From NCBI GenBank assembly GCA_905371275.1, contig CAJPLH010000126.1, positions 1 through 5,689 on the forward strand: a stretch of 5,689 nt of DNA, in the 5' to 3' direction. Below the pieces are notes generated by a model. That model was given only the letters and a program-made list of their open reading frames with translations, was not told where the DNA came from and did no database searches. The position numbers and the translations under genes are program-made. Below, one piece after another: positions 1 to 5,673 of the stretch. Each line of letters starts with the position of its first letter. Position 1 is the first letter of the stretch. The stretch comes from Prevotellaceae bacterium (GTDB taxonomy: Bacteria > Bacteroidota > Bacteroidia > Bacteroidales > Bacteroidaceae).

Positions 1-22
1 TGTTTACGTTGAGTTGAGCCAT
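1..22 (-). CDS. pyrD: Dihydroorotate dehydrogenase PyrD, N-terminal fragment cut by window edge
   Basis: Only the first seven codons are present, reading MAQLNVN from the ATG at 22-20, after which the window ends. PyrD oxidises dihydroorotate to orotate in de novo pyrimidine synthesis. The call rests on two things: the short N-terminus resembles the usual start of Bacteroidales PyrD proteins, which open with a hydrophobic strand of this kind, and the gene lies on the same strand just downstream of pyrK, whose product is the dedicated partner of class 1B PyrD. Seven residues cannot prove identity alone, so the neighbourhood carries most of the weight. There is no strong Shine-Dalgarno sequence before the ATG, as is usual in Bacteroidetes. 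Confidence 0.7.
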
Positions 23-193
23 AACAGGTCGAAAGAATAAAGAGGAAGGACGTTAGGAAGCAATCTAAATAGGCTAAATCCAATAAGGAAATGAAGGAAA
101 AGCAAAGAGGGATAAGGCTGTTAGGAGAGAGAGTTGCGTGAATTTACTGGTCGTTTGTCGACAAACACAAACGCAAACTCTAAGGTTGTGCTG
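23..193. other. pyrK-pyrD intergenic gap with a short palindrome and a purine/pyrimidine-skewed tract
   Basis: This 171-bp gap separates the pyrK stop from the pyrD start, both on the minus strand. I see no gene in it. It contains the perfect 14-bp palindrome GTTTGTCGACAAAC at 153-166, which can alternatively fold as CGTTTGT (152-158) with ACAAACG (167-173). From about 83 to 133 the plus strand is strongly purine-rich, so a pyrK-pyrD transcript would carry a long C/U-rich leader ahead of pyrD. No good TAnnTTTG promoter motif for pyrD was found here, so co-transcription from the pyrK promoter is the simplest reading. Confidence 0.6.
153..166. repeat. Perfect 14-bp palindrome GTTTGTCGACAAAC downstream of pyrK
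   Basis: The sequence equals its own reverse complement. It begins 28 bp after the pyrK stop in the direction of pyrK transcription. It has no following T-run on the minus strand, so a standard intrinsic terminator is unlikely. It could be a protein-binding dyad, an RNA processing or attenuation hairpin between pyrK and pyrD, or chance. Confidence 0.5.
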
Positions 194-976
194 TTAGTCC
201 CAAGTGAGTTGGTCTATATTAAAGACTGGGCCTTCTGTGCAAACGCAGATGTTTCCTTTTACAGTCTTTTCAACGCAGCAAAGACAAGCCCCCACACCAC
301 ACGCCATCAAGTTTTCAAGAGATACAAAACAAGGCGTATTATATTGGCGTGCCATCTTGGCAACAGCTTGCATCATGGGTTTGGGACCACAGGCAGCAAC
401 ACTGTCAAATTGTTCGTTTTTCCAAATGGAATGGTGCGTCACGAAGCCTTTCTCTCCCAAAGACGCATCTTCTGTGGTGGTGAACACTCGTCCGAAATCA
501 GCAAATCGTTCAAGTTCGAGAATGTCTCTCTGAGAACGACCGCCAAGCAGAAATACTGGTTCGTGACCTTCTTCAAAAAGTTGTCGACCATAAAGGAGCA
601 TCGGGGCTGTGCCCACGCCACCACCAACAAGAAGAAATTTCTTTTTTCCTTCGGCAATGGGAGGAACGCCAAAACCATTGCCCAAGGGGTAGATGCAATT
701 GAGGTTTTGCCCCTTGGTGAGTTTGCTTAGTGCACGTGTGCCGTCTCCAACTAAATGAATCAAGAGTTCAAAACTATTGTTCTTGACATCAACATCATTG
801 ATTGATATTGGTCGACGTAGGAAGGTTGTAGGGGAGTTTTCAACTGCAACTTGGACAAATTGTCCAGGAAGCATGGGAGGAAGACTTTGGTTTGTATCCT
901 TTAATCGGAGCAAAATGTAGTCTTCTCGTAAGAAGTCAATGCTATCTATGCGTAGGTCTTTGACAAATTTCTTCAT
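194..976 (-). CDS. pyrK: Dihydroorotate dehydrogenase B electron-transfer subunit PyrK (FAD and 2Fe-2S protein)
   Basis: PyrK passes electrons from dihydroorotate, via the FMN of PyrD, through its own 2Fe-2S cluster and FAD to NAD+, in the cytoplasm. The predicted protein has 260 residues, normal for the family. Visible motifs, counted from the ATG at 976-974: RRPISI at 54-59 (flavin-binding), GGGVGTAP at 118-125 (nucleotide-binding loop of the ferredoxin-reductase fold), CGPKPMM at 196-202, and a C-terminal cysteine cluster CGVGACLCC at 226-234 with further cysteines at 244 and 246. By family pattern the cluster ligands should be C226, C231, C234 and C246, the last preceding the typical x-EGPVF ending. 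A longer frame begins at a TTG at 1009, but that codon lies inside the putative -7 promoter box and adds no conserved sequence, so the ATG is preferred. pyrD follows downstream on the same strand. Confidence 0.95.
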   Translation of the reverse strand: MKKFVKDLRIDSIDFLREDYILLRLKDTNQSLPPMLPGQFVQVAVENSPTTFLRRPISINDVDVKNNSFELLIHLVGDGTRALSKLTKGQNLNCIYPLGNGFGVPPIAEGKKKFLLVGGGVGTAPMLLYGRQLFEEGHEPVFLLGGRSQRDILELERFADFGRVFTTTEDASLGEKGFVTHHSIWKNEQFDSVAACGPKPMMQAVAKMARQYNTPCFVSLENLMACGVGACLCCVEKTVKGNICVCTEGPVFNIDQLTWD

Positions 977-1006
977 TCGAAAGTAGGAAAATTGTTTGCT
1001 TGCTGA

Positions 1007-1014
1007 CAAAGATA
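1007..1014 (-). promoter_or_regulatory. Putative Bacteroidetes -7 promoter element (TATCTTTG) for pyrK
   Basis: On the minus strand this reads TATCTTTG, an exact match to the Bacteroidetes primary sigma factor -7 consensus TAnnTTTG. Transcription would start roughly at 1000, leaving a leader of about 24 nt before the pyrK ATG at 976. No clear TTG or TTTG -33 element is visible at the expected distance upstream, which lowers confidence. It forms the left arm of an inverted repeat with the matching element at 1058-1065. Confidence 0.5.
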
Positions 1015-1057
1015 CGATTTTTTTAGGTAATAAGCACCGCGTATGGTGGCTTTTCAG

Positions 1058-1065
1058 TATCTTTG
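1058..1065 (+). promoter_or_regulatory. Putative Bacteroidetes -7 promoter element (TATCTTTG) for the DMP19-like gene and smpB
   Basis: The plus strand reads TATCTTTG, again an exact TAnnTTTG match. Transcription would start near 1072 and give a leader of about 83 nt before the ATG at 1155. No good -33 TTG is apparent. The next gene, smpB, follows 3 bp after the first, so this promoter would plausibly drive both. Confidence 0.45.
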
Positions 1066-1154
1066 TAGTAGAATTGCCCTTGCAGAACTAAAGGACGATG
1101 CAAATTGTTCTTTGTTTGAGGGCTAAAATATGATATTAAGTCAATTAGTCAATC

Positions 1155-1655
1155 ATGAAGATACGCGTAGAAGATGCTGCCCTCCGTGCGGCTGCCGAAG
1201 CTGGAATGGATGAATTTCTCCTTGTTGTGGTGAATGCTTTTCGTAAAGAAGTCGGCGAAGAACTCACAGCTGAAGCTATGGAGAAACTGTCGGGTGAACA
1301 AATAACGCTTTGGGCTTATATTTTGCTCCGAGACGAGTTGTGCGATGGTGGTTTCATTCAACTCATCCATAATGGTTATGGTGATTTCTTCTTTCTCAAT
1401 CCTTTTGCAAAGGCTATGCGTTTGTGGGGATTGAAAGATTTGTCGAAACTGATTTATAAAGGAAGAGAACTTTTCGAATTGCATGGTGCAGAAATAAAGA
1501 AGCCTTGTTCGGACGAAGCCTTTATGGCGCTTTACGAGAGATTCCCTGAATTTGATGATTTAGACGATGAATTTATGGAACACGAAGAGGAATATACGAC
1601 GCGTGTGGCGCAATATATGGACGAACATCTTCTTGACTTCATTGAAATTGTATAG
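1155..1655 (+). CDS. Small acidic DUF4375/DMP19-like protein of unknown role
   Basis: This 166-residue protein resembles the DUF4375 (DMP19-like) family. The resemblance rests on the central segment LLRDELCDGGFIQLIHNGYG (57-76) followed by hydrophobic and helical stretches around a Trp-Gly (91-92), the usual core with a DGGF-type turn. The protein is markedly acidic: by my count about 36 Asp/Glu against 17 Lys/Arg, with a cluster at 131-146 (EFDDLDDEF and EHEEE). There is no signal peptide or membrane segment, so it should be cytoplasmic. The Neisseria member DMP19 is a DNA-mimic protein that acts against a repressor; whether this homologue does so is unknown, and most family members are uncharacterised. 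The start ATG is the first after the promoter region. The stop lies 3 bp before smpB, so the two are probably co-transcribed and translationally coupled. Confidence 0.8.
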   Translation: MKIRVEDAALRAAAEAGMDEFLLVVVNAFRKEVGEELTAEAMEKLSGEQITLWAYILLRDELCDGGFIQLIHNGYGDFFFLNPFAKAMRLWGLKDLSKLIYKGRELFELHGAEIKKPCSDEAFMALYERFPEFDDLDDEFMEHEEEYTTRVAQYMDEHLLDFIEIV

Positions 1656-1658
1656 TAT

Positions 1659-2138
1659 ATGAGTAAACAAAAAGGAGGAAAATCCAAAGTTCAACGTGTG
1701 CGCATCAAGAACAAGCGAGCCACCTTTGACTATGAGATAATAGATAAGTACACAGCGGGAATTGTGCTCACGGGAACTGAGATTAAGAGTATTCGTGAAG
1801 GCAAGGCTTCGCTGGTAGATACGTTTTGTTTTATCCACAATGGGGAATTGTGGGTGAAGAATATGTATGTGGCTGAATATAGTTATGGCAGTTACAACAA
1901 TCACTCCACTCGTAGAGATCGTAAGTTGCTCCTCAACAAGAAGGAAATAAGTAATCTTCGCAATGATACGTTGTCGCCTGGTTATACAATTGTTCCTTTA
2001 GTCTTGTTCATCAATGATAAAGGATTAGCAAAACTAGATGTTGCTCTGTGTCGAGGAAAGAAAGAGTTTGATAAGCGTGCTTCTATCCGTGAGCGTGACG
2101 ACAAACGCGAATTAGATCGCTTTATTAAGCGGTTTTAA
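1659..2138 (+). CDS. smpB: SsrA-binding protein SmpB, tmRNA partner in ribosome rescue
   Basis: SmpB binds the tRNA-like part of tmRNA and brings it to ribosomes stalled on mRNAs lacking a stop codon, so that the nascent chain is tagged for degradation. The 159-residue length matches the family. Recognisable segments are IKNKRATFDYEI at 16-27 (first strand of the OB-like barrel), GTEIKSIREGKASL at 39-52, RKLLLNKKEI at 88-97 and RGKKEFDKR at 132-140, followed by a basic C-terminal tail (141-159) of the kind that becomes helical in the empty mRNA channel. In the GKKxxDKR motif, Phe137 occupies the place of E. coli His136; an aromatic residue is common there in other species. The ATG lies 3 bp after the preceding stop, pointing to coupled translation. 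A tmRNA gene itself is not seen in this window. Confidence 0.97.
   Translation: MSKQKGGKSKVQRVRIKNKRATFDYEIIDKYTAGIVLTGTEIKSIREGKASLVDTFCFIHNGELWVKNMYVAEYSYGSYNNHSTRRDRKLLLNKKEISNLRNDTLSPGYTIVPLVLFINDKGLAKLDVALCRGKKEFDKRASIRERDDKRELDRFIKRF
2118..2136 (+). terminator. Weak hairpin with short T-run over the smpB stop codon
   Basis: CGCTT (2118-2122) pairs with AAGCG (2127-2131) around the loop TATT, and TTTT follows after one G (2133-2136). The stem can lengthen slightly with G-T pairs. It overlaps the last codons of smpB, and a second small hairpin, CGGTC-atta-GACCG, follows at 2146-2159. Either may contribute to ending smpB transcription, but both are short and lack a strong T-tract. Confidence 0.25.
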
Positions 2139-2222
2139 CCCAAATCGGTCATTAGACCGTTATAGTGAAGTTTGTTATGGAGAAGATAACTTCCTGTCAT
2201 CTTTCATTTTCTTGTTGGCATC

Positions 2223-2279
2223 TTGTTTCTCGTTTGTTCGAAGGCGTAGCGGGCTACGGCGAGAACAAACGAGAAACAA
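2223..2279. repeat. Long inverted repeat: perfect 17-bp arms around a 23-nt spacer with an inner dyad
   Basis: The left arm TTGTTTCTCGTTTGTTC (2223-2239) is the exact reverse complement of 2263-2279. The 23-nt spacer contains a second dyad, CGTAG (2245-2249) with CTACG (2254-2258) around CGGG, so the whole forms a stem, an internal bulge and a capping hairpin. No T-run follows on either strand, which argues against a textbook terminator. The A/T-rich arms and the G/C-rich inner dyad differ in composition. It could be a repetitive palindromic element, a recombinase or protein site, or an RNA 3'-end stabiliser. Confidence 0.85.
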
Positions 2280-2326
2280 TCTGCTCAACAATCAAATGAA
2301 ATCTGTTCAGAATCTAATGACTGATT

Positions 2327-2340
2327 TGGGTTTAAACCCA
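2327..2340. repeat. Perfect 14-bp palindrome TGGGTTTAAACCCA
   Basis: The sequence equals its own reverse complement and lies between the two long hairpins of the smpB-prfC gap. With no central loop it suits a dimeric DNA-binding protein better than an RNA hairpin, but chance cannot be excluded. Confidence 0.5.
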
Positions 2341-2380
2341 CTTTTCGCAAAGAATATCCTACTTTACGTGAAGGAAAACG

Positions 2381-2421
2381 TTCGGAGGACGTGTCAAAAA
2401 GCAATTGACACGTCCTCCGAA
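2381..2421. terminator. Strong hairpin, candidate bidirectional terminator between smpB and prfC
   Basis: TTCGGAGGACGTGTCAA (2381-2397) is the exact reverse complement of 2405-2421, with a 7-nt loop AAAGCAA. It ends 20 bp from the prfC stop codon and lies between convergent genes, the usual place for a shared terminator. On the minus strand the stem is followed by the moderately T-rich CGTTTTCCTT, which suits termination of tamB-prfC transcripts. On the plus strand the following ATCTGTTTA is a poorer tail. The stem is G/C-rich and very stable. Confidence 0.6.
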
Positions 2422-2440
2422 ATCTGTTTAGGCTGAGAAG

Positions 2441-4012
2441 TTAGAATTCGCTGGTAAAGTGGAAGCGTATGTTTTTGAAGTCTTGTTGCGCCATTTGCAA
2501 CACATAGCCCGAATCGGCAAGAAAGACATCACGGCCATCGCGATCCTTAGCCATATATTGATATTTTCGTTTTTTGAATTGCTCTAACTCAGCAGGATCA
2601 TCGCTTTCAATCCAACAAGCCTTGAAGAGATGCACGGGTTCCCAACGACATTTTGCACCGTATTCGTTTTCTAAGCGATACTGGATGACTTCAAACTGCA
2701 ATTGTCCCACAGTACCGATGATTTTTCTGCCGTTGAATTCGTTGACAAATAACTGCGCAACGCCTTCGTCCATAAGTTGGTCGATACCTTTTTGCAGTTG
2801 CTTTGTCTTCATTGGATCAGCGTTCTCAATGTATTTGAACATTTCAGGAGAGAACGATGGCAGTCCTTTGAAGTGAATGAGTTCGCCTTCGGTTAAAGTG
2901 TCTCCAATTTTGAAGATACCGTTGTCGGGAAGACCAACGATGTCGCCAGGATAAGCCTCGTCAATAGTTTCTTTACGTTGCGCCATAAACTGTGTTGGAC
3001 TAGAAAATCTCACAGTTTTACCATTGCGCACGTGAGTATAGGGAGCGTTTCTGACGAACTTGCCAGAGCATACCTTACAAAATGCAATACAAGAGCGGTG
3101 GTTCGGGTCGATGTTGGCTGTAATCTTGAAGATAAATCCTGTAAATTTCTTTTCTTCAGGGTCTACAACACGCTCTTCTGCTTGAGTAGGACGTGGGGCA
3201 GGAGCTATTTTGACGAAACAATCGAGCAATTCTTTGACACCAAAATTATTGAGTGCCGAGCCAAAGAAGACGGGAGCGATATCAGCAGATAGATATTGCT
3301 CTACATCAAACTCAGGATATACACCGTCAATCAATTCTAAGTCTTCTCGTAATTTTGCTGCGTCAGCTTCTCCCACATTGGCTTCAAGCTCGCCAGGAGC
3401 GTTGATGTCAACAGCAATCTTTTCTGTCACCTTTTGTTTGTCGGCTTGGAAGAGATCGAGTTGTTGTTCAAATATGTTGTATACACCTTTGAATCGCTGA
3501 CCTTGGTTGATAGGCCAAGAAAGTGGACGTACGCCAATCTGCAATTCTTCTTCAAGTTCATCAAGAAGGTCAAAAGCGTCGCGGCCTTCGCGGTCCATCT
3601 TGTTCACAAAAACAATAACGGGAGTTTTGCGCATTCGGCACACAGTCATCAACTTTCGGGTTTGCGCTTCTACACCTTTTGCACCATCCACAACAATAAT
3701 GGCAGAGTCTACAGCTGTAAGCGTGCGGAATGTATCTTCTGCAAAGTCTTGGTGACCAGGAGTGTCGAGGATATTCACCTTATAACCTTCGTAGTCAAAC
3801 TCCATAACAGAGGTTGTCACAGAGATACCACGTTGTTTTTCAATCTCCATCCAGTCAGAGGTGGCTGTTTTCTTGATCTTATTGTTCTTTACTGCACCGG
3901 CCACTTGAATTTGTCCACCAAAAAGCAAGAGCTTTTCTGTGAGAGTAGTCTTACCTGCGTCAGGGTGAGAAATGATGGCGAAGGTTCGTCTGCGTTGAAT
4001 TTCAGGATTCAT
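2441..4012 (-). CDS. prfC: Peptide chain release factor 3 (RF3), GTPase
   Basis: RF3 is a cytoplasmic translational GTPase that removes RF1 and RF2 from the ribosome after peptide release. The protein has 523 residues, the usual length. GTPase motifs are intact: P-loop SHPDAGKT at 15-22, switch I RGISVTTSV at 61-69, DTPGHQDF at 83-90, NKMD at 137-140 and the SAL motif at 252-254 within FFGSALNNFGV, which is typical of RF3. An EF-Tu-like domain II follows (about 290-375), then the RF3-specific C-terminal domain with IIGTVGQLQFEV at 431-442. RF3 is told apart from EF-G by this short layout and by the PxLSWPI-type segment near 163-168. The ATG at 4012 lies 8 bp after the tamB-like stop, with an A-rich context and no strong Shine-Dalgarno, so it is probably co-transcribed with that gene. 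A strong hairpin lies just downstream. Confidence 0.97.
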   Translation of the reverse strand: MNPEIQRRRTFAIISHPDAGKTTLTEKLLLFGGQIQVAGAVKNNKIKKTATSDWMEIEKQRGISVTTSVMEFDYEGYKVNILDTPGHQDFAEDTFRTLTAVDSAIIVVDGAKGVEAQTRKLMTVCRMRKTPVIVFVNKMDREGRDAFDLLDELEEELQIGVRPLSWPINQGQRFKGVYNIFEQQLDLFQADKQKVTEKIAVDINAPGELEANVGEADAAKLREDLELIDGVYPEFDVEQYLSADIAPVFFGSALNNFGVKELLDCFVKIAPAPRPTQAEERVVDPEEKKFTGFIFKITANIDPNHRSCIAFCKVCSGKFVRNAPYTHVRNGKTVRFSSPTQFMAQRKETIDEAYPGDIVGLPDNGIFKIGDTLTEGELIHFKGLPSFSPEMFKYIENADPMKTKQLQKGIDQLMDEGVAQLFVNEFNGRKIIGTVGQLQFEVIQYRLENEYGAKCRWEPVHLFKACWIESDDPAELEQFKKRKYQYMAKDRDGRDVFLADSGYVLQMAQQDFKNIRFHFTSEF

Positions 4013-4020
4013 ATTGTTCT

Positions 4021-5673
4021 TTATTTCTTTTCGTTCGAATTGGAAGTTTTAATTTTGCGTTTGCGAGAGAACAAATCAAATAGCGAATTGAAGTCACGCT
4101 TGATTTGTAGTCCTAAGCCTTGCGTTGTGAGTGTTGATTTTGAAAAATAGCGGTTGTTGGTTTCGCTATAGGCTTTGAGGTTGAACGTTCCAGTAGGAGT
4201 GAGGAGGTAGTGAGCGTTAAAGTCACCAACGAAATTCGTAGTTGCAGCTTCTCGTTCGTGATAGCCCACCTTTCCTGTGAAGTGTAAGCGATTGTCTAAG
4301 AGCTTTCCCGATAAGAGTCCGTCTACTTCCATATCGCTCCAGCCTAATTGACCGGTACTAACGTTGGCACCAAAAGTCCAGTTTGTGTTTCCAACAGCGT
4401 TAGCAATGATGTTGTTGAGTTGTGACGAAAGTGTGCTTGAAAGCAATGACTTCATCATAATCTCAGATTGGCTACTGTTGGCGGCTCCCGCAATGTTTGC
4501 ATAGTTATATGTGAAGAATCTCCCCACTCCTAAGAGATAAAGCACTTGCGTAGTGCGTTCTTCATCAGAAGCAATGAGATTGCGCACCATCATCTTTTCG
4601 TCTTCGCTTACATTGGGAAGGTCAAAATCAAGTGCTAAGTTCATATTGCTTACTTTGCCTGTGAACTTTATCAAACAGTTGACCGGAGTTGTGTTGTTGG
4701 CAAAGGCATTACCAATGTTGAGGTCCGCCAATGAAGCGGAGTTGACAACATACGAAGCCAATATATTTACGTCTGCATTGAGTGGATTTCCAGAGAAATT
4801 AACTGTACCTCCTGGACTAAGCGTAAAAGGCTTCTTGATAAAGTTTTGAATACTCAAGTCGTACGCACCACTCGCTATTTTGTAGGTACCAAACATTTGG
4901 AACTCTCCTTTATTATAGAAGGAGGCTTGAATAGGACCACTCCCTTGCACGGTGATAACATCGCCGCTTTTGGCATCGGTCACCATTCGAAGCGTTGCCT
5001 CGGGGCTAACGTCGACTTGAAAATTCAGACGAATATCAGTCTTACTTGCATTGGTAATGGGAGATGCTTGGGGGATTTGCTCGACACTGTCTTTTTTCTG
5101 AATGGTTTCTTCTTCCGTCTTTTGGCGAAAGGTGAGGAGTTGGTGGTCTGCATCGTTCGGGTGGTCGAGCATATACGTCAAAGTCGTGTTGTTGTCCGTT
5201 CTAACGCGAATGTTGGCGTTCAACTGATGCGGAGCTCCCCAGACGTGCACATCCCCCGTACCAAAGGCTGTGGCATAGAAAGGCAAATCAATGGATTGCG
5301 CTTGGTCATACATCAAAAGCTTTTTGCCTTGTGCTGTAAAATCGAAGTGCATATCCTTAAGATGGCGATGGCTTAATGCACCAGAGATAGAGCCTGTGCC
5401 TTGAAGACTATCACTTATCATCGCATTTTCAACAGAAAAAACTCCTGGATCGATGTTTACGTCTGCATCTTTTACTTGGTATCTAACTCCCGTTACTGGA
5501 ATAGTCAGCGCAGCCGAAGCGTGCTGTTGACCTTCAAAGTCAATAGCTTTGAAAGAACCAAAGATGCGCGTTGTCCCAGTGGTGCGACCTTGGATGTTAT
5601 GAAAGATATCTCCAACGTAATAATTCAAGAAACCAATCGGAGTCTGGTTCGCTTTGATGTGAAGATCTCGGTC
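4021..5673 (-). CDS. tamB: TamB-like translocation and assembly module protein, C-terminal part (5' end missing or frameshifted)
   Basis: This is the C-terminal 550 or so residues of a TamB (DUF490/AsmA-like) protein, a large periplasmic beta-helical protein linking inner and outer membranes, implicated in outer-membrane protein assembly and lipid transport. Counting from the codon at 5628, typical features are the strand-rich repeats at 1-150, the TamB domain segment QGSGPIQASFYNKGEFQMFG (228-247), GAYDLSIQNFIKKPFTLSPG (254-273), the LPNVSEDEKMMVRNL segment (337-351), VLYLLGVGRFF (362-372), LSSQLNNIIAN (400-410) and a terminal beta-strand with the basic tail RKRKIK. Full-length TamB proteins are well over 1000 residues, so the N-terminal part lies outside the window. 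Family-like sequence (DLHIKANQTPIGF) continues upstream of 5628, where the codon is TTG and unlikely to be a true start. The frame then meets TAA at 5674-5676, so the gene is broken or the sequence is wrong there. prfC follows after 8 bp. Confidence 0.85.
   Translation of the reverse strand, partial: DRDLHIKANQTPIGFLNYYVGDIFHNIQGRTTGTTRIFGSFKAIDFEGQQHASAALTIPVTGVRYQVKDADVNIDPGVFSVENAMISDSLQGTGSISGALSHRHLKDMHFDFTAQGKKLLMYDQAQSIDLPFYATAFGTGDVHVWGAPHQLNANIRVRTDNNTTLTYMLDHPNDADHQLLTFRQKTEEETIQKKDSVEQIPQASPITNASKTDIRLNFQVDVSPEATLRMVTDAKSGDVITVQGSGPIQASFYNKGEFQMFGTYKIASGAYDLSIQNFIKKPFTLSPGGTVNFSGNPLNADVNILASYVVNSASLADLNIGNAFANNTTPVNCLIKFTGKVSNMNLALDFDLPNVSEDEKMMVRNLIASDEERTTQVLYLLGVGRFFTYNYANIAGAANSSQSEIMMKSLLSSTLSSQLNNIIANAVGNTNWTFGANVSTGQLGWSDMEVDGLLSGKLLDNRLHFTGKVGYHEREAATTNFVGDFNAHYLLTPTGTFNLKAYSETNNRYFSKSTLTTQGLGLQIKRDFNSLFDLFSRKRKIKTSNSNEKK

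Larger units (their letters stand above)
2139..2440. other. Convergent intergenic region rich in dyad symmetry, no convincing gene
   Basis: These 302 bp separate the 3' ends of smpB (plus) and prfC (minus). In order they hold a small hairpin (2146-2159), a hairpin with 17-bp arms and its own inner dyad (2223-2279), a 14-bp palindrome (2327-2340) and a second hairpin with 17-bp arms (2381-2421). The 10-mer GAAATCTGTT occurs twice, at 2298-2307 and 2419-2428. An open frame crossing the region runs through both hairpins and resembles no protein I know, so I do not call it. No tRNA or tmRNA signature is visible. The dyads suggest transcription termination or a repetitive palindromic element. Confidence 0.7.

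Noticed and set aside
134..730. 198-codon open frame on the plus strand opposite pyrK
   Set aside because: It starts at a TTG, lies antisense to a clear pyrK and has no recognisable protein features.
977..1009. Longer pyrK start at the TTG at 1009
   Set aside because: The TTG is part of the putative -7 promoter box, and the extra 11 residues are not family-like; the ATG at 976 gives a normal PyrK N-terminus.
1672..1678. Perfect AAGGAGG Shine-Dalgarno-like sequence inside smpB
   Set aside because: No ATG follows at a useful distance, and the bases simply encode Lys-Gly-Gly in the smpB N-terminus.
2212..2436. Possible small protein in the smpB-prfC gap, including a shorter version from the ATG at 2296
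   Set aside because: The frame runs through both long hairpins, resembles no family I know and would end inside the probable terminator region.
2139..2440. tmRNA (ssrA) gene next to smpB
   Set aside because: There is no tRNA-like acceptor end, T-loop GTTCGA-type segment or tag-peptide frame in the gap.
3434..4150. 238-codon open frame on the plus strand across the 5' end of prfC and the 3' end of tamB
   Set aside because: It is antisense to two well-supported genes, and its translation looks like a shadow frame with no known motifs.
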